Of a stretch of DNA of 64,000 nt, positions 24,679 to 35,644 are shown one piece after another. This DNA is from Arctopsyche grandis. Lineage: Eukaryota; Arthropoda; Insecta; Trichoptera; Hydropsychidae. The notes under the pieces were generated by a model that did not search any database, had not been told where the DNA came from, and was given only the letters and a program-made list of their open reading frames with translations. Made by a program: the position numbers and the translations under genes. The stretch covers positions 31,797,205-31,861,204 of the forward strand of contig NC_135361.1 in NCBI RefSeq assembly GCF_051622035.1, in the 5' to 3' direction. Position 1 is the first letter of the stretch; each line of letters starts with the position of its first letter.

Positions 24679-24853
24679 GGGCTGGGCCGCACCGCTCAAC
24701 TCGCGAACAACTTGGTTGAGAGCGACCAGACCAATGCATGCAGGTAGATGGGACATGCCACACTCGTCAACTTGTTTGACGCACACATTTCCATACATTT
24801 TTTCGTGTCGCGCAACAAGTCAGCCGACAAAGTTGCACGGTGCGGCCCGGCCC
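24679..24853. mobile_element. 175-bp Harbinger-type MITE, copy 1
   Basis: Ends GGGCTGGGCCGCACCG and CGGTGCGGCCCGGCCC form inverted repeats, flanked on both sides by TAA (24676-24678 and 24854-24856). A 3-bp TWA target duplication is the mark of the PIF/Harbinger superfamily. There is no coding capacity. Copy 2, also exactly 175 bp and inverted relative to this one, is at 41726-41900. It lies against the ORF1 start codon of LINE-B. Confidence 0.8.
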
Positions 24854-25456
24854 TAATGCGTTAACACGTTACGCGAGGCCCAGCGCTCGGCAGCATTCGT
24901 GCAATTCTTGCGACAATATTTTATTTGGCTGCGCGCGACCGTTCACGTTGACGTAATGAAGTCGAACTGAAGTTGACAATAAAGTTTGCATAAATCATGC
25001 AATAAATCTAGCTGTAATAGAAGTATTATACCAGAAAAAATATCAATGTCAAACTGACAATGACTCTAATTATTCAAACGAAGATTCTATTAAAGAAGGT
25101 GACTGCGATGCTGAATGGTCGCCCTGTGCAACTGCACGCCGTGCAAATACTCCATATAATAATAATACATAATCTAATCTCCTGTAGCCATAATAATAAT
25201 AATACATAATCTAATTGTATAAAAGTATGTACTCTTTACCGGATTTGGCCTCTCATTTGTACAAAAACTACATTAAACATAATTTAGATTTATAAAACAA
25301 TGTTTATTTTATTCGATTTTTGCTCTATTTTATTAATAATAATAGTAATTGAACTGAACTGTCATTTGTAAATATAATTAAAAAAAAAAATCGACATCAA
25401 TTTCATTAATTTTTTTTAGATTCATGATTCAATCACTATTCAATTAAATTTGTACA
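24854..25456. other. Possible LINE-B 5' UTR and A+T-rich sequence
   Basis: 24857-24960 is rich in CpG (GCGAGGCCCAGCGCTCGGCA) and could be the 5' UTR/promoter of LINE-B, since it directly continues the ORF1 leader once the MITE is removed. 25060-25456 holds two repeats of AATAATAATACATAATCTAAT and nothing coding. Confidence 0.3.
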
Positions 25457-25580
25457 TCTATATACATATGTATATATAAAATTGAATATCTGTTTGTCTG
25501 TTTGTCTATCTGTCTTTCTGTCTGTCTCGTATAGGCTCCTAAACCACTGAACCGATTACGAAGCCGTATCGACCTATATC
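25457..25580 (+). mobile_element. Helitron H3, 5' fragment
   Basis: Begins A then TCTATATACATATG and matches the first ~110 bp of the Helitrons at 14664 and 30669 (ATAAAATTGAATATCTGTTT, CTCGTATAGGCTCCTAAACC). The match fades at about 25570. The 3' end is missing. Confidence 0.55.
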
Positions 25581-25997
25581 GATCGACAACGCCAATGACT
25601 TCAATGATTTGAAATAATCCTCGACTAAATGATTATTTCAAACATATTTTGAATCGAGAATATTCACATGAAACTATAATTCTATGTATATTATTAATTA
25701 GACAGATACATCAAATGACCATTAACGTATAAAGCAATATAATTGAATCTAAAATAAATATTTTTAATTTGGCTTCTCATTAGTGAAAAATTAGCATTAA
25801 ATATAATTGAGATGTGTATTTTTTCATTAGTCTTTGAACTATCATTGGGAATACAAAAAATAATAATTGAACAGATCCAATCTACGTGGATAATATGTTA
25901 GCAACAACAATATCATAAATCTATTTATAATCACTACGAACAAATATCCAACAAGTACACTTTCCAAAATATTCTATCCTATACCATTTACAAGACA

Positions 25998-26480
25998 TTG
26001 AAGCACCTTGACCCAAGACTTCGATCTGACATACAAAGTGTATCATCCAAGTATCCAAAACAAACCCCCTCAAATTGGAAAAGCACACACTGCATACCAC
26101 CGAGGGAACTTGGCTATAATTTAATGAACCACGAGCATTCAGAGGGGGGAGGAGATGTGATTGCGGCACAGTTGAATTGCATAGTGTTCGCATTAGATAG
26201 AGCATTTGTTAGCGACACCAATTACACATGCTCCCACCGAGCTCGGTTAAATAACGCGTCTCACCACCGCTTCCCCAACTGTTACCCGAACAAAACCACC
26301 CTTACTTCATACCAGGGAGGTGTCCAAGTAATTTCAGATGAATTTGGAGAAGTTGTGTTTTCGAGGGTGGCTCGGGCAACCCCTCAAAATAAGCTCGGAT
26401 ATCCCGCTGGGTCGCTACTCACCCCTGGCAATGTTAAATCGTCCACATATCGCATATCGGCGCGTTGGGCAATAAATTAA
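25998..26480 (+). other. Long open frame of unknown nature
   Basis: About 160 codons are open on the plus strand (stop 26478-26480), less A+T-rich than the neighbourhood. The predicted peptide has no family I recognise; segments read LTSYQGGVQVISDEFGEVVF and YPAGSLLTPGNVKSSTYR. There is no ATG at the left edge (25998 is TTG) and no obvious splice sites. The overlapping opposite frame of 94 codons weakens the case. It could be a unique conserved exon, a non-coding RNA or chance. Confidence 0.22.
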
Positions 26481-28959
26481 AACAATCAAGTCTATCTAGT
26501 ATGTATGTTTGTATGTACCAAACCAAAAAGAGGGGATGACTATCTATAAAAGTGCAATTAAGTTTGATTTAACTTTGAGATGCGATTGCATTGACTTGTT
26601 TTATATCGAATGAGTTATATTTATTTATTAGTATTGTTTTAATAAAAACCTTAGCTTGAATCTAAAATCAAAGCTAAGCCTTCTGAATATACAATAACGA
26701 TTGGACAAATTCAAGAAGGATAGGAGGATTAAAATGGCCAGGAATTTTCCAGTGGATGGTAAATTGAAAATGTTAGAATGTATTACTTTTAAAAGTATGT
26801 TTCCTAGAACAGAATGGATCATCGAGAAGTCGGGAATTTCTTATTTGGCTTCGCAATAGTCCAATTCCTGGAAAAGATCATCAAATATTAGAATACGTTT
26901 TTCGCAAGATCCAATTTGTCTTTTTTAAGGCCTTTTATCCTTGAAAAAGCATCAAAATTGAAATTTTATCTACAATAGCTTCATTTAAACTTGAAAAAAT
27001 ACTTTTAAACACATTTAATTAGGAAATTCCCGACTTCTAAGCGACAGAGTCCCTCCTAAGAAGCAAAATTTTGAACAAATCAAAATCACTTATCAATTTG
27101 TCACATATTTGAAATACTCATCAACATAGAATCTTAAGTAGATGTAATGATTATTAATTAGTAAAAATATGTATACAATTTACCAAAATTTCAACACCTT
27201 AGATAACAATCATCATGGAAATTCCCATAATTTAATTAGCCCACCCCAAAAAATACATCAAAACACTAACAGTTATAGTACATAAAAATGTATGCTAACT
27301 TTTTTTCTCGCATCCCCTTATATGCATGGCAAACTTTAACCTAACTACATAGTCCCAAAACGCAATCAGGCAATTATAATAAAATATCCAGCTTTGAAAG
27401 TCAATTCACACATCACAGCAATTGCACATGTTTTGACTCAATTTATTTATAAACAGGGGTACAGATAGTGTCAGAAATTCACCCCAGGGACCGCTAAATA
27501 AATCCTATGTGACGTTTAAACATCTCATTCACGACTAAACATACCGGCTCGCATCTGTCGCTAATAAACGGAAAAACCGCAATTATATAACAATAACAAT
27601 AGTATCGAAAGTGTTATTGATGTTGTGTGTGAAGAGCAACGCATCCGAATTCAAAACAAACGCCGTTATATCCGGCGGCCATTAAAAAACAAGATGGTGT
27701 TCGGCGGCGGAAGTCGGCCGGAGATGAAGCGCGCGATACAATATCCGGTTTGTGAGGGGGAGGACGAGTCAGGTTTAGGGGGGGGGGTGAAAAAGGGGAT
27801 GGTTTTGTGCACCCCCGAAGCCTCCCGAGGAGACGCGCCACATTTATTAAAAGCTGGATTATCGTGCAACGTTCCAATACCACGTCAACAGGTCGGTAAA
27901 GTGTTAATTAATAATGTGTATTTGGTATATGGACAAGAAAACTTCCATGGATTGAGTCAGTTACGTAATTGTGATAATGAAAAATGCATGCAATTTCTTC
28001 TCATTTCTTCTCATTGTCTTCTAATAACCCTCTAATTGTCATCTAATGAATTTTTATTTTTTTAATAATTTTACACTGTTAGGTCAGTTGAGTCAGTCGT
28101 AATATTTGAAATTTCAAAGAAAATTCTGTAAGTATTAAGTGGAGATAGGGCTTTCAAGCTGGTTTTAACCGAAACCGAAAACCCGGCTTTTTGACCATTT
28201 TTCAAAAAAACGAAAACCGGCTTTTTAGCTCGATCAACCGACTTTTTAAGGTTTTCATTAATTAATGTTTTTTTCCTCAAAACTAACGATTATGAATTTC
28301 AAATTTCTGTGAAAGATCAAAATAAATGTGTCTATCCAAACTTTCTTCTTGAATAAGCGTATATTTCTTTGAGCAACAAAAAAAGGTACAGCACTTAGCG
28401 GCGGCTTTGAGATTTATTTATGAACGAAGACCGGGTCATAGTAGTTTCAATAACCTAAAAGAGGCCTTTCAAAATTGAGTTCTCCATAATTTGTAGTAAG
28501 AATTCGTTGTTGTTTTAAGCTAAAACAGATGTGTAAAATAGACTTTGAAAGATGGAAATATTTCATATTTAATTGCGTTTTCGAACACAAACTCATCTCA
28601 GCAGTGTCCTTATTCGCGATTCCACGATTACAGTTTTTCTACGAGGCAAGACATTCTTTTTTTAATATATTCTTAATAGTAGCTTATTTAAATAATTTAA
28701 TTATTTGTGCGTATTCAGGATCTTACATTTTACGGCTGTGATATATAATACAAATTTTATTATTTGTAATACTTATATATAGTATATAAAGACGGTAATC
28801 TGTGTGTGTGCGTGTCTTAACGCTAGCCCAACATAATTAATCGATAAAAGCCTAAACTTTGTATGAATTCATTCGCGGTCTTGAACCGGAGATCTCTCAA
28901 CACATATATCCTCTATATATGTAGGTATATTCGAGTTAGGTAAACCTTACATACATACA
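26481..28959. other. Gene-poor stretch with a G-rich island
   Basis: 27620-27900 is rich in G/C and CpG (ATCCGGCGGCCATTAAAAAA, then GGCGGCGGAAGTCGGCCGGA, and a run of G at 27778-27787). It is open on both strands but shows no recognisable protein, so it may be an island near an unseen promoter. 28165-28255 has a repeated CCGGCTTTTT motif. The rest is A+T-rich. Confidence 0.3.
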
Positions 28960-29390
28960 TTTATTTATTTTACAAATATACCAGGAAGGCTTAACAGGTA
29001 AACCCCAAATCCACATAATCTATGGTCAGTATACATATATTACAAACATCGTATTAATACGATAAATAACGATGAATAACTTTCATGTAACAATACGAAT
29101 TTTATATTCGATAAACAACCACAGAGACATCTATGGTGAGCAATATGGCGAAACCTAAGATATAACAAAGAACTAAACGTTCGCAACAGAAAATTGGGAA
29201 GGAAAAGCCAATTATACAGGAATCGTTTCAATGAAAATCAGAAAAATTGGCAAATTCTGATAAGAAACGATCGACCTAGACAAATCAAGGTCTGGCCAAC
29301 AGCGAGACTTAGCGGGGAATCGAGCTCGTAACATCAAGTACGAAATAATTCAACATTCACCACTAGACCACGCTGCTGGTTACATACATA
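28960..29390 (-). mobile_element. tRNA-derived SINE, nearly full length
   Basis: The same family as 21530-22015, very similar across the body (TATATTACAAACATCGTATT, CATCTATGGTGAGCAATATG). The head is at about 29385 (CAGCAGCGTGGTCTAGTGGT; B box CGAGCTCGATTCCCC region). The tail hairpin has lost its right half (CCAGGAAGGC present, then a deletion after AAACCCCAAAT). The remaining tail is TTTATTTATTTTAC at 28960. Confidence 0.75.
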
Positions 29391-29404
29391 CATACATAGT
29401 TACA

Positions 29405-29439
29405 TAGTTACAAAGTCTCTTTCGAAATTATATATTAGA
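29405..29439 (-). mobile_element. Helitron H1, 5' terminal scrap
   Basis: Read on the minus strand it starts after A with TCTAATATATAATTTCGAAA and GAGACTTTGTA, the same 5' end as the H1 Helitrons at 38589-38990 and 44728-45117. Only the first ~35 bases are kept. Confidence 0.5.
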
Positions 29440-29659
29440 TATGTATATGAAGCATTTTCCTGTCATGCTGTCGATCGACGGATTGAACTTTCGATTTCTT
29501 CCTTTAACAAGAATGCAAAAAATTACAGACCGATTACTTTATTTTTGTAATGTACACAGTATTCGGCATGATTTGAAATGTTTTCTTTTAAATATACACA
29601 ATAAATATATACATAGTTGGTCTTAACGTGAATAAAATTGAAATAGATTTTCTAGGTGA

Positions 29660-30110
29660 ATTTTACTGTAGGGAAAACAGTCGAGCAAATGGCCATTTTG
29701 TCGCGAACACCAAATCAAGGTGTAGCGGTAGTAGTCGAGAAAAGGAAACCACCAGACACCCTCAAACGGTGGGAATACTGCGAAAACGTCTCCTCCCCCT
29801 CCTCGTTGCCTTCGCGATATTTCCCTCCCTGAATAAGCCCGCCGCGAAAGAAGAAGGAAGAGGGTGCTCATAAAAGTCGTATCTGTTCCACCTCCCCCCC
29901 GATAAAAGATTGACATAACAGCATCAATGGGGCCGATGGCCGACGATTTTCCGCCGTCAAAATGGCCGCCATTCGCGACAACCTATCCGGAAAATCGCGA
30001 CACTTTCGTCGCCAATCGATCGCACCGCGATTATCCGTAATTGCTTCGCCTTTTTACCATTCTTTTTGCACACACACTTGTACCGCACCGAAAAAGAATC
30101 ATAGTCACCC
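29660..30110. other. CpG-richer unique island with ATGGC/GCCAT cluster
   Basis: Stands out from A+T-rich surroundings. It carries at least five GCCAT/ATGGC pentamers in about 300 bp (near 29691, 29935 and 29962, including AAAATGGCCGCCATTCGCG), the core of YY1/Pho-type sites. A coding explanation is unconvincing. It could be a promoter or regulatory island, but no adjacent gene is seen. Confidence 0.3.
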
Positions 30111-30319
30111 TACACAACAGAAACTTTGATATTCAAAAACTTGACACAAATATTTGAAATCTGAAAATCACCGATTTAATGTCATTGAATAAGCACTTCT
30201 CTATACAATAGTATGCTGTCAATGAATTGTAACTTTTTTTATAGATATTTGCCTACAAAACATTAAGACGAATAGATTTATATTCAAATTTCATATGTAC
30301 ATATACATACATACATATA

Positions 30320-30445
30320 TGCTTAGGTTTTTGAGCTCTTTTTCCTATTATGCTTTAGATTAACATTAGAATAATATAATACTGTGACTAATAACCAAAT
30401 TAAATTAAATTGTAAAATAGAAAATGATCAGTAGATCAGTAGCTA
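30320..30445 (+). mobile_element. LINE-F 3' end, short copy
   Basis: Matches the 3' UTR end of the LINE-F copies at 31975 and 35645 (GTTTTTGAGCTCTTTTTCCT, then ATTAGAATAATATAATACT and AAATAGAAAATGATCAGTA). Only about 125 bp is present, typical of strong 5' truncation. Confidence 0.65.
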
Positions 30446-30668
30446 TTAAAATAGATATAAGATGTATTGTGAACATAATTTCGTAATAATAAAAAGCATT
30501 TAAAAATCAAAAAAATACATATATGCTTGAAAAAAATGAATAATTACTATAAAGAATTTCAGTTTGTTAAATAAACTTTGTAAAAAACAATTCAATTTAT
30601 TTAAATTAATCTCATATCCGTTTTTAGAGTTAATGCGTTTCCATTGATTAATTTTATTATCTATATGT

Positions 30669-31021
30669 ATTATATATATAAAATTAAATATCTGTTTGTT
30701 TTTCTGTCTCGTATAGGCACCTAAACCACTCAACCGATTATGGTGGATCTTTCAGGATTTGTTGTATGCATGTCCGGAAAGCTTACTGTGTAAAAAAAAC
30801 CACTCATAATGATAATATTCCTAATTACGATTTTACTGTCGCGAAAGTTTGAATCGCCATTGCGTATTCAAGGAAATGTGTTTGTTGGTAACCACGTTAC
30901 CAGTTGGTTTATGACGACACGGCTTTGAAGAGACGTTGGTTGAGCTTCAAAAATCACTTGAAACGGGAACGGGAATTACATGCGTAATTGTGGCATTGCA
31001 ACGCATGCCGGGTTCAGCTAG
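30669..31021 (+). mobile_element. Non-autonomous Helitron H3, copy 2
   Basis: Starts TTATATATATAAAATT, continues CTGTCTCGTATAGGCACC, and ends CGCATGCCGGGTTCAGCTAG followed by T, a canonical CTAG Helitron 3' end with a hairpin-capable CATGCCGGG stretch upstream. It parallels 14664-15127 throughout but has only a minimal GGGAAC block. Confidence 0.7.
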
Positions 31022-31231
31022 TAAATAATTAAAATTTGTAATCTTCGAGATTAATTTGGTTAAAAATCTACAATATATGTAAGTAAGTATTGTAGCGTGA
31101 ACGTGTAGAGGGGTTTCCGAAATCGAATTGAAAGACGCAGCAGTGTGGGGGAGGTAATTTATTGTTCATAATCCGTCAGCCTACCAACTCCAAATAAAGC
31201 AGGGACGAAAATCGTTCAATATCAGCTAAGC

Positions 31232-31640
31232 TACTTAGCCAGCAGCGTAGCTCGGTGGTTGCATTGATACTAAGCACCGAAAGGCGCTGGATTTGATCCC
31301 GTGAGCTGACCTCGATTGAAAAAGTATTTATTTTTAGTATAATCTTAAATGCTGCTGGTCATACTTGGATATTTGTGACTCCAATTCGATCGTCTTCTAT
31401 CAGAGTTAGCCAATTTATCTGATTTCATTGTTGAAACGTTTCCTCCATCAAATTTGCAAAAACCGTCCTACCCACTATGTCACCACTATTCGAATATGAT
31501 TTCAGAAATTTATTATCCATAACATCTCGTCTCGCTAATTCTTATATATTGTATTTGTATTACGCTTAAATATCTGGTCACAGTGACGCGATAGTGTATT
31601 CTGTAATGTCACTGTGGAAAATATGTAAATAAATAAAACA
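31232..31640 (+). mobile_element. SINE with RTE-type hairpin tail
   Basis: The tRNA-like head at 31240-31300 (CAGCAGCGTAGCTCGGTGGT; B box GGATTTGATCCCG) is followed by the common SINE body (AGAGTTAGCCAATTTATCTG, TTTCATTGTTGAAACG). The tail ends in CACAGTGAC (31579-31587) / GTCACTGTG (31608-31616) and AAATAAATAAAAC. The loop (GTGTATTCTGTAAT) is that of the RTE-like LINE at 1-488, not that of the other SINE copies. The same body with a different 3' module points to tail exchange. Confidence 0.7.
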
Positions 31641-31974
31641 AATAGTAATATTAATAATATTTATACCCCAGCGTGTACACTTAACACAGGCAGAGCATTG
31701 GTCGATGGGTCGTGAGACCTTATTGGCTGTTATACACAGCTTGTTCATACGTCGAGACCATTTTGGCCTTTTGACCTTTTTGATCAGGTGATCAGCGCTT
31801 TTAAATCAGTGGTCGACGAGCGCCAATCACCTAATATCTAAGTTACAGTATATTTTAGGGAAAATTCAAAATAAAAGTCAACAAATCCGAAAAAAAACTT
31901 TTATCCATTCTATCCATTTCACGTAATCGATCATTGATCAAACCAAAACAGACGCCATATTCTTTAGTGTTAGA

Positions 31975-32665
31975 AAGCATAAGCCAAGTTCAGATCTGAA
32001 AATCCCCTCTGGAGAAAGTTTGAAATGGCAGTCAGTAGTAAAATATTTGGGAGTAACGTTCGATAAAAGAATGAGATTGGGGCACCTCACATTGAGGCAG
32101 CGAAATTCAAGGCGATGCGGGATATATTTTCAATATACCCAATATTTAATGGCCATAGTTCTTTATCAACTCAAAATAAAATAAAATATATCACGCTCAT
32201 ATAACATTATTAACCTATGCTTCACCTGTATGGAATAACGCCTCGAATATTAACCTTTCCAAGCTCCAAGTAATACAAAATAAATCCCTAAAAATAATTT
32301 ATAATACACCCATATATACTAACATGAAAAAACTGCATGCCACATAATATTCCGTTTGTTACAGACATTACTAATAAACTAACCAGTAGATTCTATGTGA
32401 AGAGTCTCGGTGATTACAACAAAATGTCTATACCCTTCAGGTATAAACACAGATTACCTAAACACAATCTGCTTTAGGTCATCTACTTTAGAGAGTTTTT
32501 AATTAATATTATGTATTAGATGTATTATGAACATTTATAAGGATTGTAAATAGGTTTTTGAGCTCTTTTTCCTACCATGCTGTAGATTAACATTAGAATA
32601 ATATAATACTATGATTACTAACCAAATTAAATTAAAATTGTGAAATGTAAAATGATCAGTAGACA
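31975..32665 (+). mobile_element. LINE-F ORF2 C-terminus and 3' UTR, copy 1
   Basis: In broken plus-strand frames it reads like jockey-type ORF2 (SVVKYLGVTFDKRMR, then RVSVITTKCLYP in another frame). It has frameshifts and stops throughout and ends at AAATGATCAGTAGACAGAC. It is almost identical over about 600 bp to 35645-36285. Confidence 0.7.
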
Positions 32666-33448
32666 GACAAACAAAAAAACATAATCGATCAAACACATTT
32701 TGACATTATAAATATGTGCATATTAAAAAAAAAACTGTCAATAGTGACAAACTTTTAAGCATACATACATACAATCCATTATAATCTAATTTTCCAATAG
32801 CTAGAATTTTACATATGTACATATGTAAAATTATGCAAATGTATGTTTGTACATACATTTGCATGCATACATTTGAATAATCGCACAGCATGCGACTGAG
32901 ATCGGAAGATCAGTGCGGATCACGAGCTCGCCGCTTAACCCTTACAACGTCACAGATATTGTATGCAACGGTATGTATACGGACGTGGCGTGGGTGAGGA
33001 CATCGGAGGGTTGTGGGGGGAGGGGTTGAGAGGGCGGAGGCCTGTGCGCCCCCATCGGGAGACTTCGGCCTCCCCCTGCCGCCCTCCACCCTCCCCGCAC
33101 CACAGCCACGAAGGGCCAATGGAGGGGGTATCTGTAAGGGGCGGCTCTCCTATCTCTGATCCTCATCGTCTCAGAGGGAAAATGTCCGTGAAACAGGCCG
33201 AACGATGAAAATTCAGTGCAAGTTTACTCACAACAATAATTCAAACAAAAAAAATCCGATGTGACCAACCCATGACTCTACATATGTATTTGAGGAATAT
33301 AAGAAAGTCACAAAACAAAACGGTCGGATTTTGTTCGAATTTTTTTCATTACTTAAAACCACTACCAGTATTATACACGTTAAATATCAAGAAAATAAAA
33401 ATAATTTAAAAGGTCAAAAAAAATAATGAAATATTGTTTAAAAAATAA
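32666..33448. other. Gene-free stretch with a G+C-rich patch
   Basis: 32760-32880 is dominated by ACATACATATGTACAT-type palindromic runs. 32890-33200 is clearly G+C-rich with CpG and polypurine tracts, open on both strands, but no protein family is recognised. Confidence 0.3.
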
Positions 33449-34190
33449 ATACTACTTCCGGTTTACGAATTCTGGCCAAAACCTTATCAGCTCTAAGTTA
33501 GTACATAAAGAATACAGATATAAATTTTCAGCTTGATACGTTAAGGGGTGTGGACAGAATCGAGGTCACAAAATTTTTGACTTTTCGAAGAGGAAAAAAA
33601 CCAACTTCCGGTTTATTAAATTTAGTGTTTTTTTTTTTTATCACATTGATACAAGAATTATGCTTGAATTTTTTCGTGAAGAGCACACATGTTTAAGCGG
33701 TCAAAAAGTGGAAGAAAAATCAAACAGGAGTAAACTGCCACTTCCGGTTGAGGGATGCTTACCAAATTTATACATAACTTGTTATTAAGCTTAAACTTGT
33801 AGATATGAAATTTCAGTTCAATAAACCAAAAGATTTCTGAGAAAAACATAAAAAAAACCTCGATTCTCTATAGTAAAAGTACTACTTCTGGTTCAGGTAA
33901 AAATATTTAGAGTATAATTTATAATTTTTTTTACATGTAAAAAATTTCAGTCTGATTCGGTTAGCAGTTTGGGAGATAATTGAATTAAAAAAATTAAAAT
34001 AAAGAGGACACCTATAAGGGGAGGTACTATATCCGGTCAACTTAAAAATTGAAAAAAAAAATGATGTAGTATCGATAAGCATTTCAGTAACCGGTACTAA
34101 GTTTCAGTTCGGTAGGACTAACGGTGTTCAAAAAATACACAGACACACACACATTTTTCTAGATCATGAAAACGTGATCAGTGATCGATT
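33449..34190. repeat. Degenerate ~145-bp tandem repeat, five units
   Basis: An anchor of the form ACTACTTCCGGTTTA recurs at about 33449, 33602, 33740, 33880 and 34028, spaced 138-153 bp apart. Between anchors, a second shared motif (AAATTTCAGTYTGAT or a close form) lies about 80-90 bp downstream. Units are heavily diverged. The right edge runs into ACACAGACACACACACAT and a short inverted repeat (GATCATGAAAACGTGATC) near 34163-34180. No coding frame is seen. It may be the inside of an unrecognised transposon. Confidence 0.6.
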
Positions 34191-35644
34191 CCAAGTTCGA
34201 ATCAGTCAAAATCTCGAGTTTGAATTTTCACATGATCACAAAACTTCATCGATTGTTACTACGTACATATGTAGATAAATTAATAACAACTTAATTTTTC
34301 TACTCGAAGTAACAAAACCGATTGTAAAATACTTTAATTAACTAGGAACGTAGGAAGTTGACTGTCAAATATCAACGACTCACGAATAAAACTTGTAAAA
34401 CTGTCGTCGGTACAAATGGTAATTTGAAATTGTATTTTATACCGCTGAAACAATAGTGATGGTAAACCAACAGTCCACGAGCACCAATTACCTAATCTCT
34501 ACGTTTCAATATTATAATAATTACAATAAAAAATGCCTAAAAAGTGTTTGTTATTAAAATAAGACCCATTAATAAGTTTATATGAGATGATAGTAAATGT
34601 TAGTGAAAAATAACCTGTTATAACTGTTTAACTGTATAGCTCTATAGAGTTGTGAAGGGTCGGCAGACAGATGTGTTTAGATAGGTAGCTGTCATCGCTT
34701 TGAATTGACACAAGATATCGATGTAATTTTAATGAGTTCGTTAATGATTAAACCCCTCTAGCTTCATGTCAGATTTATTAATTTCCTTGAATGATAGCTA
34801 GCCCCCGTATTTCAGTAAAATATCAAAGCGACCTGAAGAATGGAAGTGGTTCAAAATCAAATCACAATTTTTTGAATGGTAGAAATTTCACTGAACTAAC
34901 AGAGTAAAGATAAAAAAAAGCTTGTAAAAAATAGAGCTGTATGATGCAGTGAAAATATCAAGATCTTCGGGCAGCACGTTTAGTAGTCGAATGGCCTATG
35001 AAAGAGGTGAATCCAAAAGCACATTTACAATTATTGGAATCTCAATTGTCAATATTTGCCTAAAATTTCATACTTTTGCAAATGATCACTGTTCAAAGAG
35101 TTGTTAAAAAATGTATGGTGCAATAAGACAACGTCGAGTTGCAAGCTTCGGAAACACACCTTTATATAGGGTTGTCAGGCGTCCCGATTAATCAGGATTG
35201 TCACCAGTGTCACAAGTCTCGTGTCCCGGTGTCCCGAACAAACCTCTCGGGACGCCCAAATGTCCCAGTTTATTACTTTTTAAATTCCTACAGAAGTTTT
35301 TAACTCAGAATTAACATAAACTATAAACAAAAAGTCGATGTCTGGACCAGACAGTCTGGTACATCACTGCAGCAATATTCAACAATGAACTATTTATCCC
35401 TGTCTTATACTTTCTGGAGAACTATGTGTAAAAGGCAGACAAAAATGCGTATCAGGCATCAATCAATTTATCTTGAATCGATAAACTCACACTCGGAATG
35501 ATTTATCAGACGTATGTAGACGCGGAAAAGACACTGTCAGAACAGAAAGACTAATATTGAATAATAATAAAAATCTACTCTCACATTCGAAAACTAGGTG
35601 GCTATCACTATTACCTGCAATAGAACGCACTCTAAAGCTATTCG
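34191..35644. other. Gene-free stretch
   Basis: No supported gene. 35165-35270 contains repeated GTCCCG/CGGGAC-type words (tgtcccggtgtcccgaac). The remainder is A+T-rich without recognised repeats. Confidence 0.3.

Larger units (their letters stand above)
20110..24853 (-). mobile_element. Near-complete two-ORF LINE (LINE-B), nested inserts
   Basis: Read on the minus strand: MITE 24679-24853 at the 5' edge of ORF1, ORF1 (24676 to 23569) with coiled-coil-like and CCHC segments, ORF2 from ATG 23566 with an endonuclease then a reverse transcriptase, a SINE insertion at 21530-22015, the ORF2 end at about 20260 and a short 3' UTR to about 20110. The organisation fits jockey/R1/I-group LINEs. Frameshifts in ORF1 and ORF2 make it inactive. 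A+T-rich codons distinguish it from the host exons. Confidence 0.75.

Noticed and set aside
24638-24763. N-terminal extension of LINE-B ORF1 (MWHVPSTCMHWSGRSQ)
   Set aside because: This part is encoded by the inserted MITE, and the same reading appears at MITE copy 2 (41723-41929); the native ORF1 start is the ATG at 24676.
27625-28035. 136-codon frame over the G-rich island
   Set aside because: Opposite frames of similar length are open, the peptide is low-complexity in the G run, and no splice or start context supports it.
32895-32910. Short match to a sequencing adapter start (AGATCGGAAGA)
   Set aside because: Only about 11 bases match and the sequence diverges immediately; expected by chance in 64 kb and flanked by normal genomic sequence.
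33000-33210. Overlapping 70-80-codon frames on both strands
   Set aside because: The G+C-rich composition removes stops from all frames; no recognisable protein.
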